Positions 52,831 through 64,000 of a stretch of DNA of 64,000 bases are shown here, piece after piece (the stretch's first letter is position 1; every line of letters starts with the position of its first letter). Source of the DNA: Lachnospiraceae bacterium (lineage in GTDB: Bacteria > Bacillota > Clostridia > Lachnospirales > Lachnospiraceae); assembly GCA_910574885.1 (NCBI GenBank), contig CAJTDD010000027.1, forward strand, positions 1 through 64,000. Direction: 5' to 3'. The translations under genes were made by a program, and so were the position numbers. Under the pieces are notes generated by a model. That model saw only the letters and a list, made by a program, of their open reading frames with translations, was not told where the DNA came from and ran no database searches.

Positions 52831-54120
52831 TTATATATCAAACGTCGGCGTCTCGCTGCTGTCGGGAGCCGCCTCGGGAAGGTACAAGTGTACAAGCTCA
52901 ATCCTGTTCTTGTCTAATTTATCAACGACCATATGAATCCCATCTTCTGTGTGGATACTGTCACCTGCCTCCGGAAGCCGGTCAAGCCGTTCGATAATAA
53001 ATCCACCCAGTGAATCGTATTCTTCCGAGTTCAAATCCAAATCCAGCCGGTCGTTCAAATCATCCAGATTCGTAGAGCCTTCTACAATATACTCACGTTC
53101 GTCTATCTCCTGAATAAAGTCTTCTTCATTCTCGTCATACTCGTCATGAATCTCTCCGACAATCTCCTCCAGAATGTCCTCCAGAGTAATCAGCCCGGCG
53201 GTCTCTCCGTATTCGTCAAGTACGATTGCGATATTAAAAGAAGCCTTGCGCATCTCTACTAAAAGCTCGGAGATATTCTTGTATTCATAGGTGAAATAGG
53301 CCTCTCTCAAAATATCCTGAATATGAAATCCCTTCGTATTGTCATATAACAGCAAGTCTTTCATATTAATAGTACCAACCACATTATCCGTCGTATCCCG
53401 AAATACCGGCAGCCTTGTAAATTTGTCTTCCCGGAAGATTTCGATCAGCTCGTCGTAGGTACTGTTGACATCTGCAAATGTTACATGGACACGGGGAACC
53501 ATGACATCCTTTGCCCTGGCGTCGCCCAAGTCGAATACATTGTTGATCATCTCCCGCTCGTCGGATTCAATGACTCCGTCTTCGTGGCTTACGTCCACGA
53601 TGGTACGAAGCTCTGTCTCTGTCATGACATTGTTCTTGGCATTCGGATCGACACGCAGAAGAAACAGTACGCCGATGGAAAGTCCGTTAATGATAAAGAT
53701 TGCAGGTGTCATGACCTTCATAAATATACTGATAACCGGTGCATAGAGCAATGACATCTTCTCCGAATGGAGAGTAGCCATAGTCTTAGGGGTAATCTCC
53801 CCAAATAACAGGATTAATACGGTTAAGATACCGCTTGCGATTGCAACCATAGAACCACCAAAGCTATAAGCAAGGGAGGTAGTCAGGGATGCTGCCGACA
53901 GGTTCACGATGTTATTGCCAATCAGTATGGCGCTTAACATCTTGCCGGAATCGTCCGTGATTGCAAGAACTGTCCTGGCGCGCTTGCTTCCTTCCTCTGC
54001 CAAGGTTCGCATCCGTATCTTGTTAACGGTAGTCAGCGCTGTCTCCGCAGATGAAAAGAATGCAGACAACAATAATAAAATAAACAGAATAATGAGTCGT
54101 GTGGCGTCACTCGAGTCCAA
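52831..54120 (-). CDS. CNNM/CorB-type transporter (hemolysin C family)
   Basis: A 429-residue membrane protein. A DUF21/CNNM domain with about four hydrophobic helices covers 1-~190 (FFSSAETALTTVNKIRM is the signature). A CBS pair covers ~205-325, and a CorC_HlyC transport-associated domain lies at ~340-425. The family is linked to magnesium or cobalt efflux. The start is TTG 54120 with AAGGAG upstream. It is transcribed away from murB. Confidence 0.93.
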   Translation of the reverse strand: MDSSDATRLIILFILLLLSAFFSSAETALTTVNKIRMRTLAEEGSKRARTVLAITDDSGKMLSAILIGNNIVNLSAASLTTSLAYSFGGSMVAIASGILTVLILLFGEITPKTMATLHSEKMSLLYAPVISIFMKVMTPAIFIINGLSIGVLFLLRVDPNAKNNVMTETELRTIVDVSHEDGVIESDEREMINNVFDLGDARAKDVMVPRVHVTFADVNSTYDELIEIFREDKFTRLPVFRDTTDNVVGTINMKDLLLYDNTKGFHIQDILREAYFTYEYKNISELLVEMRKASFNIAIVLDEYGETAGLITLEDILEEIVGEIHDEYDENEEDFIQEIDEREYIVEGSTNLDDLNDRLDLDLNSEEYDSLGGFIIERLDRLPEAGDSIHTEDGIHMVVDKLDKNRIELVHLYLPEAAPDSSETPTFDI

Positions 54121-54286
54121 TTGATTAGTTCACTCCTTTTTTACATAAAAATACTAGGATAAAATTCCTTTGGAACTAATATAACGCATTTGGATAGATT
54201 TTGCAAGTGTACATTGAATTTATTGTTAAATTAGTGTATGATACCCTAGTACATGAATCAAATTGAAAAACAGATGGAGAATTAGA

Positions 54287-55198
54287 ATGGAACAGAGCAC
54301 ATATCATGAATTATCAGAGATTGTACCCAAAGAGAGAATCCGCAGGGAAGAGCCGATGAGCATCCACACCACATTTCGGGTCGGAGGACCGGCGGAGTTA
54401 TTCGTGACGCCGGGGACTTTTGACGAGGTGAAGGAAACGGTCGGGGTGTGCAGGACCCATAACATCCCTTATTATATTGTAGGAAACGGAAGCAACCTTC
54501 TGGTTTCCGACAAGGGATATCAGGGAGTCATCATTCGAGTGGGAAAAGAACTTGGAGAAATCCGAATTGAGGGAGATACGGTGACGGCCCAGGCGGGCGC
54601 ATTACTGTCCGTTGTAGCGAATCGGGCGATGGAAGCGGGACTTACCGGGTTCGAGTTTGCATCTGGGATACCGGGGACACTTGGCGGAGCCTGTGTTATG
54701 AATGCAGGGGCCTATGGCGGCGAGATGCGGGATGTGTTGACGGAGATTACGGCGCTGACGCCAGAAGGAGACATAATCAGGATTCCTAAGGAGCAGATGG
54801 AGTTTGGCTATCGTACCAGCGTCGTCGCCCGGAAAGGGTACATTGTGCTGGAAGCTTGTATGCAGTTAAAAAAAGGCGACAGACAGGAAATCCGGGCGAA
54901 GATGGAAGAATTGAAAGAAAAAAGGGTCAGCAAGCAGCCTTTGGAATATCCCAGCGCTGGAAGTACATTTAAGAGACCGGAGGGATATTTTGCAGGAAAG
55001 CTTATTCAGGATGCAGGGCTTAGGGGATTTGCCATCGGAGGGGCTCAGGTATCCGAGAAGCATTGCGGTTTCGTGATTAACAGAGGCGAAGCAACGGCAA
55101 AGGATGTGTCAGACCTTATGATTCGGGTATCGGAAATCGTGGAGGATAAGTTTGGCGTCAGGCTGGAACCTGAGGTGAAGAGGCTGGGAGAGTTCTAA
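54287..55198 (+). CDS. murB: UDP-N-acetylenolpyruvoylglucosamine reductase
   Basis: A 303-residue FAD enzyme of peptidoglycan precursor synthesis. FAD-binding segments are IVGNGSNLLVSDKGY and GFEFASGIPGTLGGACVMNAGAYGG. YRTS and YPSAGSTFKRPEG carry catalytic residues (Ser proton donor), and a Glu-rich C-terminal EPEVKRLG follows. ATG 54287 has GGAGA; the upstream open frame to TTG 54263 is not needed. Three bases separate it from rapZ. Confidence 0.97.
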   Translation: MEQSTYHELSEIVPKERIRREEPMSIHTTFRVGGPAELFVTPGTFDEVKETVGVCRTHNIPYYIVGNGSNLLVSDKGYQGVIIRVGKELGEIRIEGDTVTAQAGALLSVVANRAMEAGLTGFEFASGIPGTLGGACVMNAGAYGGEMRDVLTEITALTPEGDIIRIPKEQMEFGYRTSVVARKGYIVLEACMQLKKGDRQEIRAKMEELKEKRVSKQPLEYPSAGSTFKRPEGYFAGKLIQDAGLRGFAIGGAQVSEKHCGFVINRGEATAKDVSDLMIRVSEIVEDKFGVRLEPEVKRLGEF

Positions 55199-55200
55199 AG

Positions 55201-56082
55201 ATGAGATGTGTAATTGTTACAGGAATGTCGGGGGCAGGCAAGAGCACTGCACTGAAAATGTTAGAGGATGTGGGGTATTTCTGTGTAGATAACCTGCCTG
55301 TACCTCTGATTCCTAAGATGGCTGACTTGCTTCTGGTGCCGGGAAGTGAACTGAATAAGGCGGCGCTTGGCGTGGATATCCGAAGCGGGCAGAGTCTTGC
55401 GGAGATGGCAAAGGTACTGAATGAGCTGGATCATGCAGGAATGAAGTATGAGATTTTGTTTTTGGAATCTGCCGACCATGTCCTGATTAAAAGATACAAG
55501 GAGACAAGACGGTTCCATCCGCTTTCGGGCAACGATGGCCGTGTGGACGAAGGAATTCTCAAGGAGAGGGAAAGAATAAAATTTCTAAAAAAACGGGCAG
55601 ATTATCTGATCGATACCAGCCATATGCTCACCAGAGAATTGAAGCGGGAGCTGAATAAGATATTTGTGGAGAATAAAGAATATAAGAACCTCTATATCTC
55701 TGTGCTTTCGTTTGGGTTCAAGTATGGAATCCCTCCGGATTCCGATCTTGTGTTCGATGTTCGGTTTCTGCCGAATCCATATTATATAGAAGAATTACGT
55801 CCCCAGAGCGGTAATGACAGAGAAGTCAGGGAATATGTCATGAATAATGAGAAAGCGGCAGAGTTTTTAGATAAAATGACAGATCTGATGGAATTTTTGA
55901 TTCCTAACTATGTCCAGGAAGGGAAGACGCAGCTTGTGATTGCAATCGGCTGCACTGGCGGGAAGCATCGCTCGGTCACTCTGGCAAACGAACTGTTTGA
56001 GGCGTTGAGCAAGAATGAAAATTACGGTATCCGGGTTGAACACCGTGATATTGGGAAAGATGCGATTACGAAGGCAAAATGA
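55201..56082 (+). CDS. rapZ: RapZ/YvcJ family nucleotide-binding protein
   Basis: A 293-residue P-loop protein. GMSGAGKSTALKMLEDVGYFCVDNLP is the Walker A and signature region, and the C-terminal domain has FGFKYG, DVRFLPNPYY and GCTGGKHRSV. In E. coli it is the RNase adapter controlling GlmS. In Bacillus YvcJ is a nucleotide hydrolase of the yvcIJKL-crh operon. Coupled to murB and whiA. Confidence 0.96.
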   Translation: MRCVIVTGMSGAGKSTALKMLEDVGYFCVDNLPVPLIPKMADLLLVPGSELNKAALGVDIRSGQSLAEMAKVLNELDHAGMKYEILFLESADHVLIKRYKETRRFHPLSGNDGRVDEGILKERERIKFLKKRADYLIDTSHMLTRELKRELNKIFVENKEYKNLYISVLSFGFKYGIPPDSDLVFDVRFLPNPYYIEELRPQSGNDREVREYVMNNEKAAEFLDKMTDLMEFLIPNYVQEGKTQLVIAIGCTGGKHRSVTLANELFEALSKNENYGIRVEHRDIGKDAITKAK

Positions 56083-56103
56083 GTGAACCGAAAGGGGTGC
56101 GAG

Positions 56104-56982
56104 ATGTCATTTTCGGGCAGAATAAAGGAAGAACTGGCAGGGCAGTATGCGAAGGCAAGGCACTGCAATCTAGCGGAATTATCTGCAATGATTCATATGT
56201 CAGGGGAATTTTCTGAGGACAGGAAGGGAGTATGCTGCGTCCATGTCCATACGGAAAATTTTACAGTTGCAAGAAAATGCTTTACATTATTGAGAAAAAC
56301 ATTTAATATAGGAATAAGTATCGCAATACGCAGGAATATGACCAAAGGAAGTACAAGCTACGATATATACGCCAAAGGAGAGGAATTACTGGCAGTCAGG
56401 AAAGCGATGGTACAGGCTGTATGCTGCAAGCGGGCATACATCCGCGGTGCATTTATCACAGCGGGTTCCATGAGTGATCCGGGCAAATCCTATCATTTTG
56501 AGATCGTCTGTGACACGCGGGGAGAAGCAGAATATCTTAGGACAATGGTGAATTCATTTGATATGGATGCGAAGATCGTTGCGAGGAAAAAGACCTATGT
56601 GGTATACCTGAAAGAAGGTTCGCAGATTGTAGACGTACTGAATGTGATGGAGGCTCATGTGGCGCTTCTGGAACTTGAGAATGTCAGAATTGTGAAGGAG
56701 ATGCGCAATAGTGTGAACCGCAAAGTGAACTGTGAGACAGCGAATATCAATAAGACTGTGTCTGCTGCTGTCAGGCAGATGGAGGATATTAAGTATATAC
56801 GCGATACGGTTGGTTTTGACAAGTTGCCGGAAGGTTTAAAGGACGTCGCCCTTACACGCCTTGAGAACCCGGACGCAACTTTGAAGGAGTTGGGAGGGCT
56901 TCTGAAAGACCCGGTTGGGAAGTCGGGAGTCAACCACAGACTGAGGAAATTAAGTGAAATAGCGGTAAAGTTAAGGGATTAG
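56104..56982 (+). CDS. whiA: DNA-binding protein WhiA
   Basis: A 292-residue protein. The LAGLIDADG-like N-terminal domain covers ~1-190 (CNLAELSAMIHMSGEF, KRAYIRGAFITAGSM), and a C-terminal HTH includes TLKELGGLLKDPVGKSGVNHRLRKL. WhiA affects cell division and chromosome segregation in Firmicutes. ATG 56104 with AAAGGGG is preferred over GTG 56083. No yvcK gene lies between rapZ and whiA here. Confidence 0.96.
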   Translation: MSFSGRIKEELAGQYAKARHCNLAELSAMIHMSGEFSEDRKGVCCVHVHTENFTVARKCFTLLRKTFNIGISIAIRRNMTKGSTSYDIYAKGEELLAVRKAMVQAVCCKRAYIRGAFITAGSMSDPGKSYHFEIVCDTRGEAEYLRTMVNSFDMDAKIVARKKTYVVYLKEGSQIVDVLNVMEAHVALLELENVRIVKEMRNSVNRKVNCETANINKTVSAAVRQMEDIKYIRDTVGFDKLPEGLKDVALTRLENPDATLKELGGLLKDPVGKSGVNHRLRKLSEIAVKLRD

Positions 56983-57001
56983 CAAGGAGGAGCATTTTTT
57001 T

Positions 57002-57259
57002 ATGACTAAGAGACCTGTTACGATTCAAAACAATATGGATATGGAAGACCGTCCGATTGCACACCTGGTACAGGAGGCAAGCCAGTATGCGAGCCAGGTG
57101 TTCATTGAGATTGATAACAAGAAGATCAATGCGAAGAGTATCATGGGGATGATGAGTCTAAAGTTACAGAAAGGTGAATGTATTACGGTAGTGGCTGAAG
57201 GACAGGATGAGCATGAGGCAGTGGCAGGGATTGAAGGGTTCCTTGTCGCAAGTAACTAG
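57002..57259 (+). CDS. Crh-like HPr-family protein with Glu15
   Basis: An 85-residue HPr fold. The phosphotransfer site usually reads G-[IL]-H15-A-R-P. Here it is D-M-E15-D-R-P, so the PEP-dependent site is lost and a negative charge is fixed. The regulatory site KSIMGMMSL keeps Ser46. This combination is that of Crh, which acts only in CcpA-linked control. In B. subtilis crh also follows whiA (yvcL), giving synteny support. The gene has AAGGAGG upstream and ends 168 bp before the lipid kinase. Confidence 0.88.
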   Translation: MTKRPVTIQNNMDMEDRPIAHLVQEASQYASQVFIEIDNKKINAKSIMGMMSLKLQKGECITVVAEGQDEHEAVAGIEGFLVASN

Positions 57260-57426
57260 TTGTATGGAATCGGAGAACCTGTTTGCTGGACGGGTATGTG
57301 ATGAGAGGAATCCGAATAAGTATACATTGCGGGGTACCCTTTGGGTATACATAGTAGGTTTGGTCGGAGAACTGCTGCGGATATTGGCGGCAGTTCTTTA
57401 GCATTTTGGAAGGAGATGCATGTGCT

Positions 57427-58356
57427 ATGAAACGGTTGTTGTTTATCTATAATCCGCGGGCAGGAAAGGGGCTTTTGAAGCCGCAGCTTTCGGATATTAT
57501 TGATATTTTTGTGAAGGCGGGATATGAAGTGGGCGTATATCCAACCCAGGCGTATCGGGATGCGTATAAGAAAGTGCAGCAGTACGATGCCGGCCAATAT
57601 GATCTGGTGGTATGCAGCGGCGGAGACGGTACGATTGATGAGATTGTGACCGGGATGATGCACAGAAATGTGAGGACGCCGGTTGGGTATATTCCTACTG
57701 GGACTACCAATGATTTTGCCAACAGTCTGCATATTCCTAAAGGGCTTTTGAAGGCGGCAGACAATGCGGTGAACGGTGTGCTGTTTCCCTGTGACGTGGG
57801 ACGTTTTAATGAGGATATTTTTGTGTATGTTGCGGCATTCGGCATTTTCACAGACGTTTCCTATGAGACGAAGCAGGAGGTAAAGAATATCCTGGGACAT
57901 CTGGCGTACGTGCTGGAGGGGACGAAACGGTTGTTCAATGTGCCTTCTTACCGAATTAAGGTGGAGCATGACGGAGAAGTGATTGAGGATGAATTTATCT
58001 TCGGGATGGTAACAAATTCCCGCTCGGTCGGAGGTTTCCGCAATATGATTGGAAAGCAGGTGGTGTTCGACGACGGGTTGTTTGAGGTCACGCTGATTAA
58101 GAAACCGTCGAATCCGATTGCCTTGCAGGAGATTATTGCGTCGCTCCTGATTGAACAGGTGGACACGAAGCATATGTATACGTTCAAGACGGGGCATATT
58201 ACCTTCGAGTCATTGGAAGAGATTCCGTGGACGCTGGACGGGGAGTTCGGCGGGGAGCATGACGAAGTGGTGATTGACAACCTGAATAAGCAGTTGGAAA
58301 TTATGGTTCCGGAGCAGTATGTGGAGGAACTGCAGGCTGGCCAGGGAAACAAGTAA
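57427..58356 (+). CDS. diacylglycerol/lipid kinase (DagK/YegS family)
   Basis: A 309-residue lipid kinase. The NPRAGKG start, the VVCSGGDGTIDEIV catalytic loop and GTTNDFANSL are the conserved DAGK features, and the C-terminal domain includes WTLDGEFGG. It phosphorylates diacylglycerol to recycle lipids from lipoteichoic or surface glycan synthesis. ATG 57427 has AAGGAGAT; TTG 57406 is the first in-frame start. Confidence 0.94.
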   Translation: MKRLLFIYNPRAGKGLLKPQLSDIIDIFVKAGYEVGVYPTQAYRDAYKKVQQYDAGQYDLVVCSGGDGTIDEIVTGMMHRNVRTPVGYIPTGTTNDFANSLHIPKGLLKAADNAVNGVLFPCDVGRFNEDIFVYVAAFGIFTDVSYETKQEVKNILGHLAYVLEGTKRLFNVPSYRIKVEHDGEVIEDEFIFGMVTNSRSVGGFRNMIGKQVVFDDGLFEVTLIKKPSNPIALQEIIASLLIEQVDTKHMYTFKTGHITFESLEEIPWTLDGEFGGEHDEVVIDNLNKQLEIMVPEQYVEELQAGQGNK

Positions 58357-58392
58357 AAGTTTGATAAAGTTTTATAAAAATAGAAAAAACGG

Positions 58393-58421
58393 TTGACAGG
58401 AACTTCCCTGAATGCTATAGT
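58393..58421 (+). promoter_or_regulatory. promoter of rplJ-rplL
   Basis: -35 TTGACA (58393-58398), 17-bp spacer, -10 TATAGT (58416-58421). Confidence 0.85.
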
Positions 58422-58551
58422 AACAAAAGGCTGCCGAAGACAGCAGGTGCTCGATTGTATGAGCGTAAGCAAACCAACGCCTGCCGAGGAAAGTTTGATT
58501 CGTTGACTATGAATTAACAATACCTCTGTGTCTTTGATACAGGGGTTTTTT
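58422..58551 (+). ncRNA. ribosomal protein L10 leader
   Basis: The leader carries AGGCTGCCGAAGACAGCAGGTGCTC, then AACGCCTGCCGAGG, the kink-turn-containing arms typical of the Firmicutes L10 leader. It ends in a terminator: CCTCTGT (58523-58529) with ACAGGGG (58539-58545) and six T. L10/L12 binding is expected to control readthrough or translation of rplJ. Confidence 0.85.
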
Positions 58552-58610
58552 GTATACGGCACTTTTCCGATTATGCAGTCGAACAGAATTTATAAGGAGG
58601 TGTACCATTC

Positions 58611-59162
58611 GTGGCAAAAGTTGAATTAAAACAACCAATCGTACAGGCTATTGCGGATGATGTCAAGGATGCGGCGAGCGTCGTTCTGGTTGACTACCGT
58701 GGTCTTACTGTCGCACAGGATACGGAACTGCGTAAGCAGTTAAGGGAAGCGGGAATCATCTACAAGGTTTGCAAGAACACAATGATGAAGAGAGCTTTTG
58801 AAGGAACCGACCTTGCGGCATTGGACGAGCATCTGGAAGGGCCGAGCGCGATTGCGGTTTCTAAGGATGATGCAACTGCTCCGGCAAGGATTCTCTGCAA
58901 GTTTGCGAAGGATGCGAAGGCTCTTGAGCTGAAAGCAGGTGTGGTTGAAGGTACGGTATATGACAGCGCCGCACTGAATGAGCTGGCTAAGATTCCTTCA
59001 AGGGAGGAATTGCTGTCCAAGCTGCTTGGAAGCTTGCAGTCGCCAATCACCAACCTTGCCCGCGTTCTCAATCAGATCGCAGAGCAGGGAGGGGCGGCGA
59101 ACTGCACACCGGCTTCATCCGATGCTCCGGCAGAGGAAGCGGCAGAAGCTCCGGCAGAGTAA
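58611..59162 (+). CDS. rplJ: 50S ribosomal protein L10
   Basis: A 183-residue stalk base protein: VVLVDYRGLTVAQDTELRKQLREAG, KNTMMKRA, and a C-terminal helix that binds L7/L12 dimers followed by an Ala/Glu tail. GTG start at 58611 with AAGGAGG upstream. Own promoter and leader. Confidence 0.97.
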   Translation: MAKVELKQPIVQAIADDVKDAASVVLVDYRGLTVAQDTELRKQLREAGIIYKVCKNTMMKRAFEGTDLAALDEHLEGPSAIAVSKDDATAPARILCKFAKDAKALELKAGVVEGTVYDSAALNELAKIPSREELLSKLLGSLQSPITNLARVLNQIAEQGGAANCTPASSDAPAEEAAEAPAE

Positions 59163-59239
59163 TCTGCATGAGCTTGTTCAAAGGAACTTTATGTATCAGG
59201 AAGATACAAAAATAATATGAATAAATGGAGGAAAATAGA

Positions 59240-59611
59240 ATGGCAAAGTTGACAACAGCTGAATTTATTGATGCAATCAAAGAATTATCAGTATTAGAGT
59301 TGAATGATTTAGTAAAAGCATGTGAAGAAGAATTTGGTGTATCTGCAGCAGCAGGCGTCGTAGTTGCAGCGGCAGCAGAAGGCCCGGCAGAAGAAGAGAA
59401 GGATGAGTTCGACGTAGAGTTAGTATCTGCAGGCGCTTCCAAGGTTAAGGTTATCAAGGTTGTGCGTGAGATTACAGGTCTTGGTCTGAAAGAGGCTAAG
59501 GCAGTAGTTGATGAAGCTCCGAAGGTAGTGAAGGAAGCTGTTTCTAAGGCAGAGGCTGAGGAGATTAAGGCTAAACTTGAGGCTGAGGGTGCAGAAGTAA
59601 ACCTGAAATAA
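59240..59611 (+). CDS. rplL: 50S ribosomal protein L7/L12
   Basis: A 123-residue stalk protein: N-terminal dimerisation domain [13 protein letters not shown], Ala-rich hinge, and C-terminal [35 protein letters not shown] 59240 with GGAGG at 59227-59231 is chosen over ATG 59225, which lies in that site. Confidence 0.97.
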   Translation: MAKLTTAEFIDAIKELSVLELNDLVKACEEEFGVSAAAGVVVAAAAEGPAEEEKDEFDVELVSAGASKVKVIKVVREITGLGLKEAKAVVDEAPKVVKEAVSKAEAEEIKAKLEAEGAEVNLK

Positions 59612-59642
59612 GGAACTGCAAAAGCGAAGTAATTTTAGAGAG

Positions 59643-59669
59643 GGCTGTCCTGGAAAGGGCAGCCTTTTT
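59643..59669 (+). terminator. terminator after rplL
   Basis: GGCTGTCC pairs with GGGCAGCC around TGGAAA, then TTTTT. The region 59670-59779 shows nothing further. Confidence 0.88.
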
Positions 59670-59779
59670 GCGCAAATGTTATTCAATTCTGATAAAATGA
59701 TTTATGGGGGATACATACGTAATTCGAGAAAATTCTAGGAAAATCTTCAAAAAAATCGTGAAAAATTGCCAAAATTTCA

Positions 59780-59809
59780 TTGACAAGCCTTGTAAGTGTG
59801 TGGTATAGT
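59780..59809 (+). promoter_or_regulatory. promoter of rpoB-rpoC
   Basis: -35 TTGACA (59780-59785), 18-bp spacer, -10 TATAGT (59804-59809), about 120 bp upstream of rpoB. Together with the rplL terminator this lets rpoBC be expressed separately from rplJL. Confidence 0.78.
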
Positions 59810-59932
59810 AAAAAATGCACTATTGTGGAAAGTTCTGCCATAATATCGCGTGGGGACAGTGGGGAATGCGCTGTTTCCAATGGTTTTACAATATTGTTTT
59901 CCAAAAAATTGTGAGGAGAGTGAAACGTCAAT

Positions 59933-64000
<4,068 letters not shown>

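Noticed and set aside
57256..58197. 313-codon open frame antisense to the lipid kinase
   Set aside because: It mirrors the DagK reading frame; no domain or start signal.

Overview
The window looks like a chromosomal segment of a Clostridia member, most likely Lachnospiraceae (inference). The evidence is Gram-positive style ribosome binding sites, frequent TTG and GTG starts, a gdpP-rplI-dnaB cluster, a murB-rapZ-whiA-HPr cluster, short ferredoxin and L33 genes, and many proteins of families familiar from gut Lachnospiraceae. It opens on the 3' end of a 23S rRNA gene and closes inside rpoC. Housekeeping genes fill roughly 40-64 kb. Most of 0.2-40 kb is accessory or mosaic.

Region 1 (1-6.5 kb): the 23S end, a complete tRNA-Asn, a HipA-like kinase module bounded by a second, 5'-truncated tRNA-Asn copy, a chemoreceptor, and a TnpB-family protein in which all three RuvC catalytic acidic positions appear substituted (A256, K341, K419). 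A 525-bp non-coding tract follows it. Three near-identical hairpin terminators (298, 1815, 4321) punctuate this stretch. Region 2 (6.5-9.6 kb): three membrane or secreted surface proteins. Region 3 (9.6-24.4 kb): a glycan locus with a cytidylyltransferase-like fusion, an SDR epimerase, three GT2 glycosyltransferases, three DUF4422 proteins and a pentose-phosphate-epimerase-like gene. It is interrupted by an IS6-like element beside a fragment of an ABC transporter ATPase gene. A small Rossmann-like module with a GAG-type loop recurs in seven of these proteins. No flippase or polymerase is present.

Region 4 (24.4-28.4 kb): an AlbA/Schlafen-type regulator under an apparent five-site operator, endonuclease III with a tandem-repeat tail, an HD hydrolase and small proteins. 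Region 5 (28.5-38.8 kb) is the best candidate for an undescribed system. It is a compact co-directional array: a small protein, a WYL regulator, two dynamin-like GTPases, a tail-anchored protein, a Cys-rich ORF, a HerA/VirB4-type ATPase with a Gly/Ala-rich hydrophobic hairpin, a WHH-type HNH nuclease, a SUKH-type protein and a second WYL regulator. The content suggests a regulated conflict system (anti-phage or toxin-related) that couples membrane remodelling to a nuclease and a translocase. This is inference from gene content.

Region 6 (38.8-64 kb): an EEP-fold membrane protein, an aspartate aminotransferase, an SdpI-like protein, cysteine synthase, a YefM-YoeB-like toxin-antitoxin pair, then rpmG-secE-nusG-rplK-rplA with L1-type mRNA sites before both rplK and rplA. 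About 12 kb of other genes separate these from rplJ-rplL-rpoB-rpoC: ferredoxin, dnaB-rplI-gdpP, a sugar-binding lipoprotein, a CNNM-type transporter, murB-rapZ-whiA, a Crh-like HPr with Glu15, and a lipid kinase. An L10 leader precedes rplJ.
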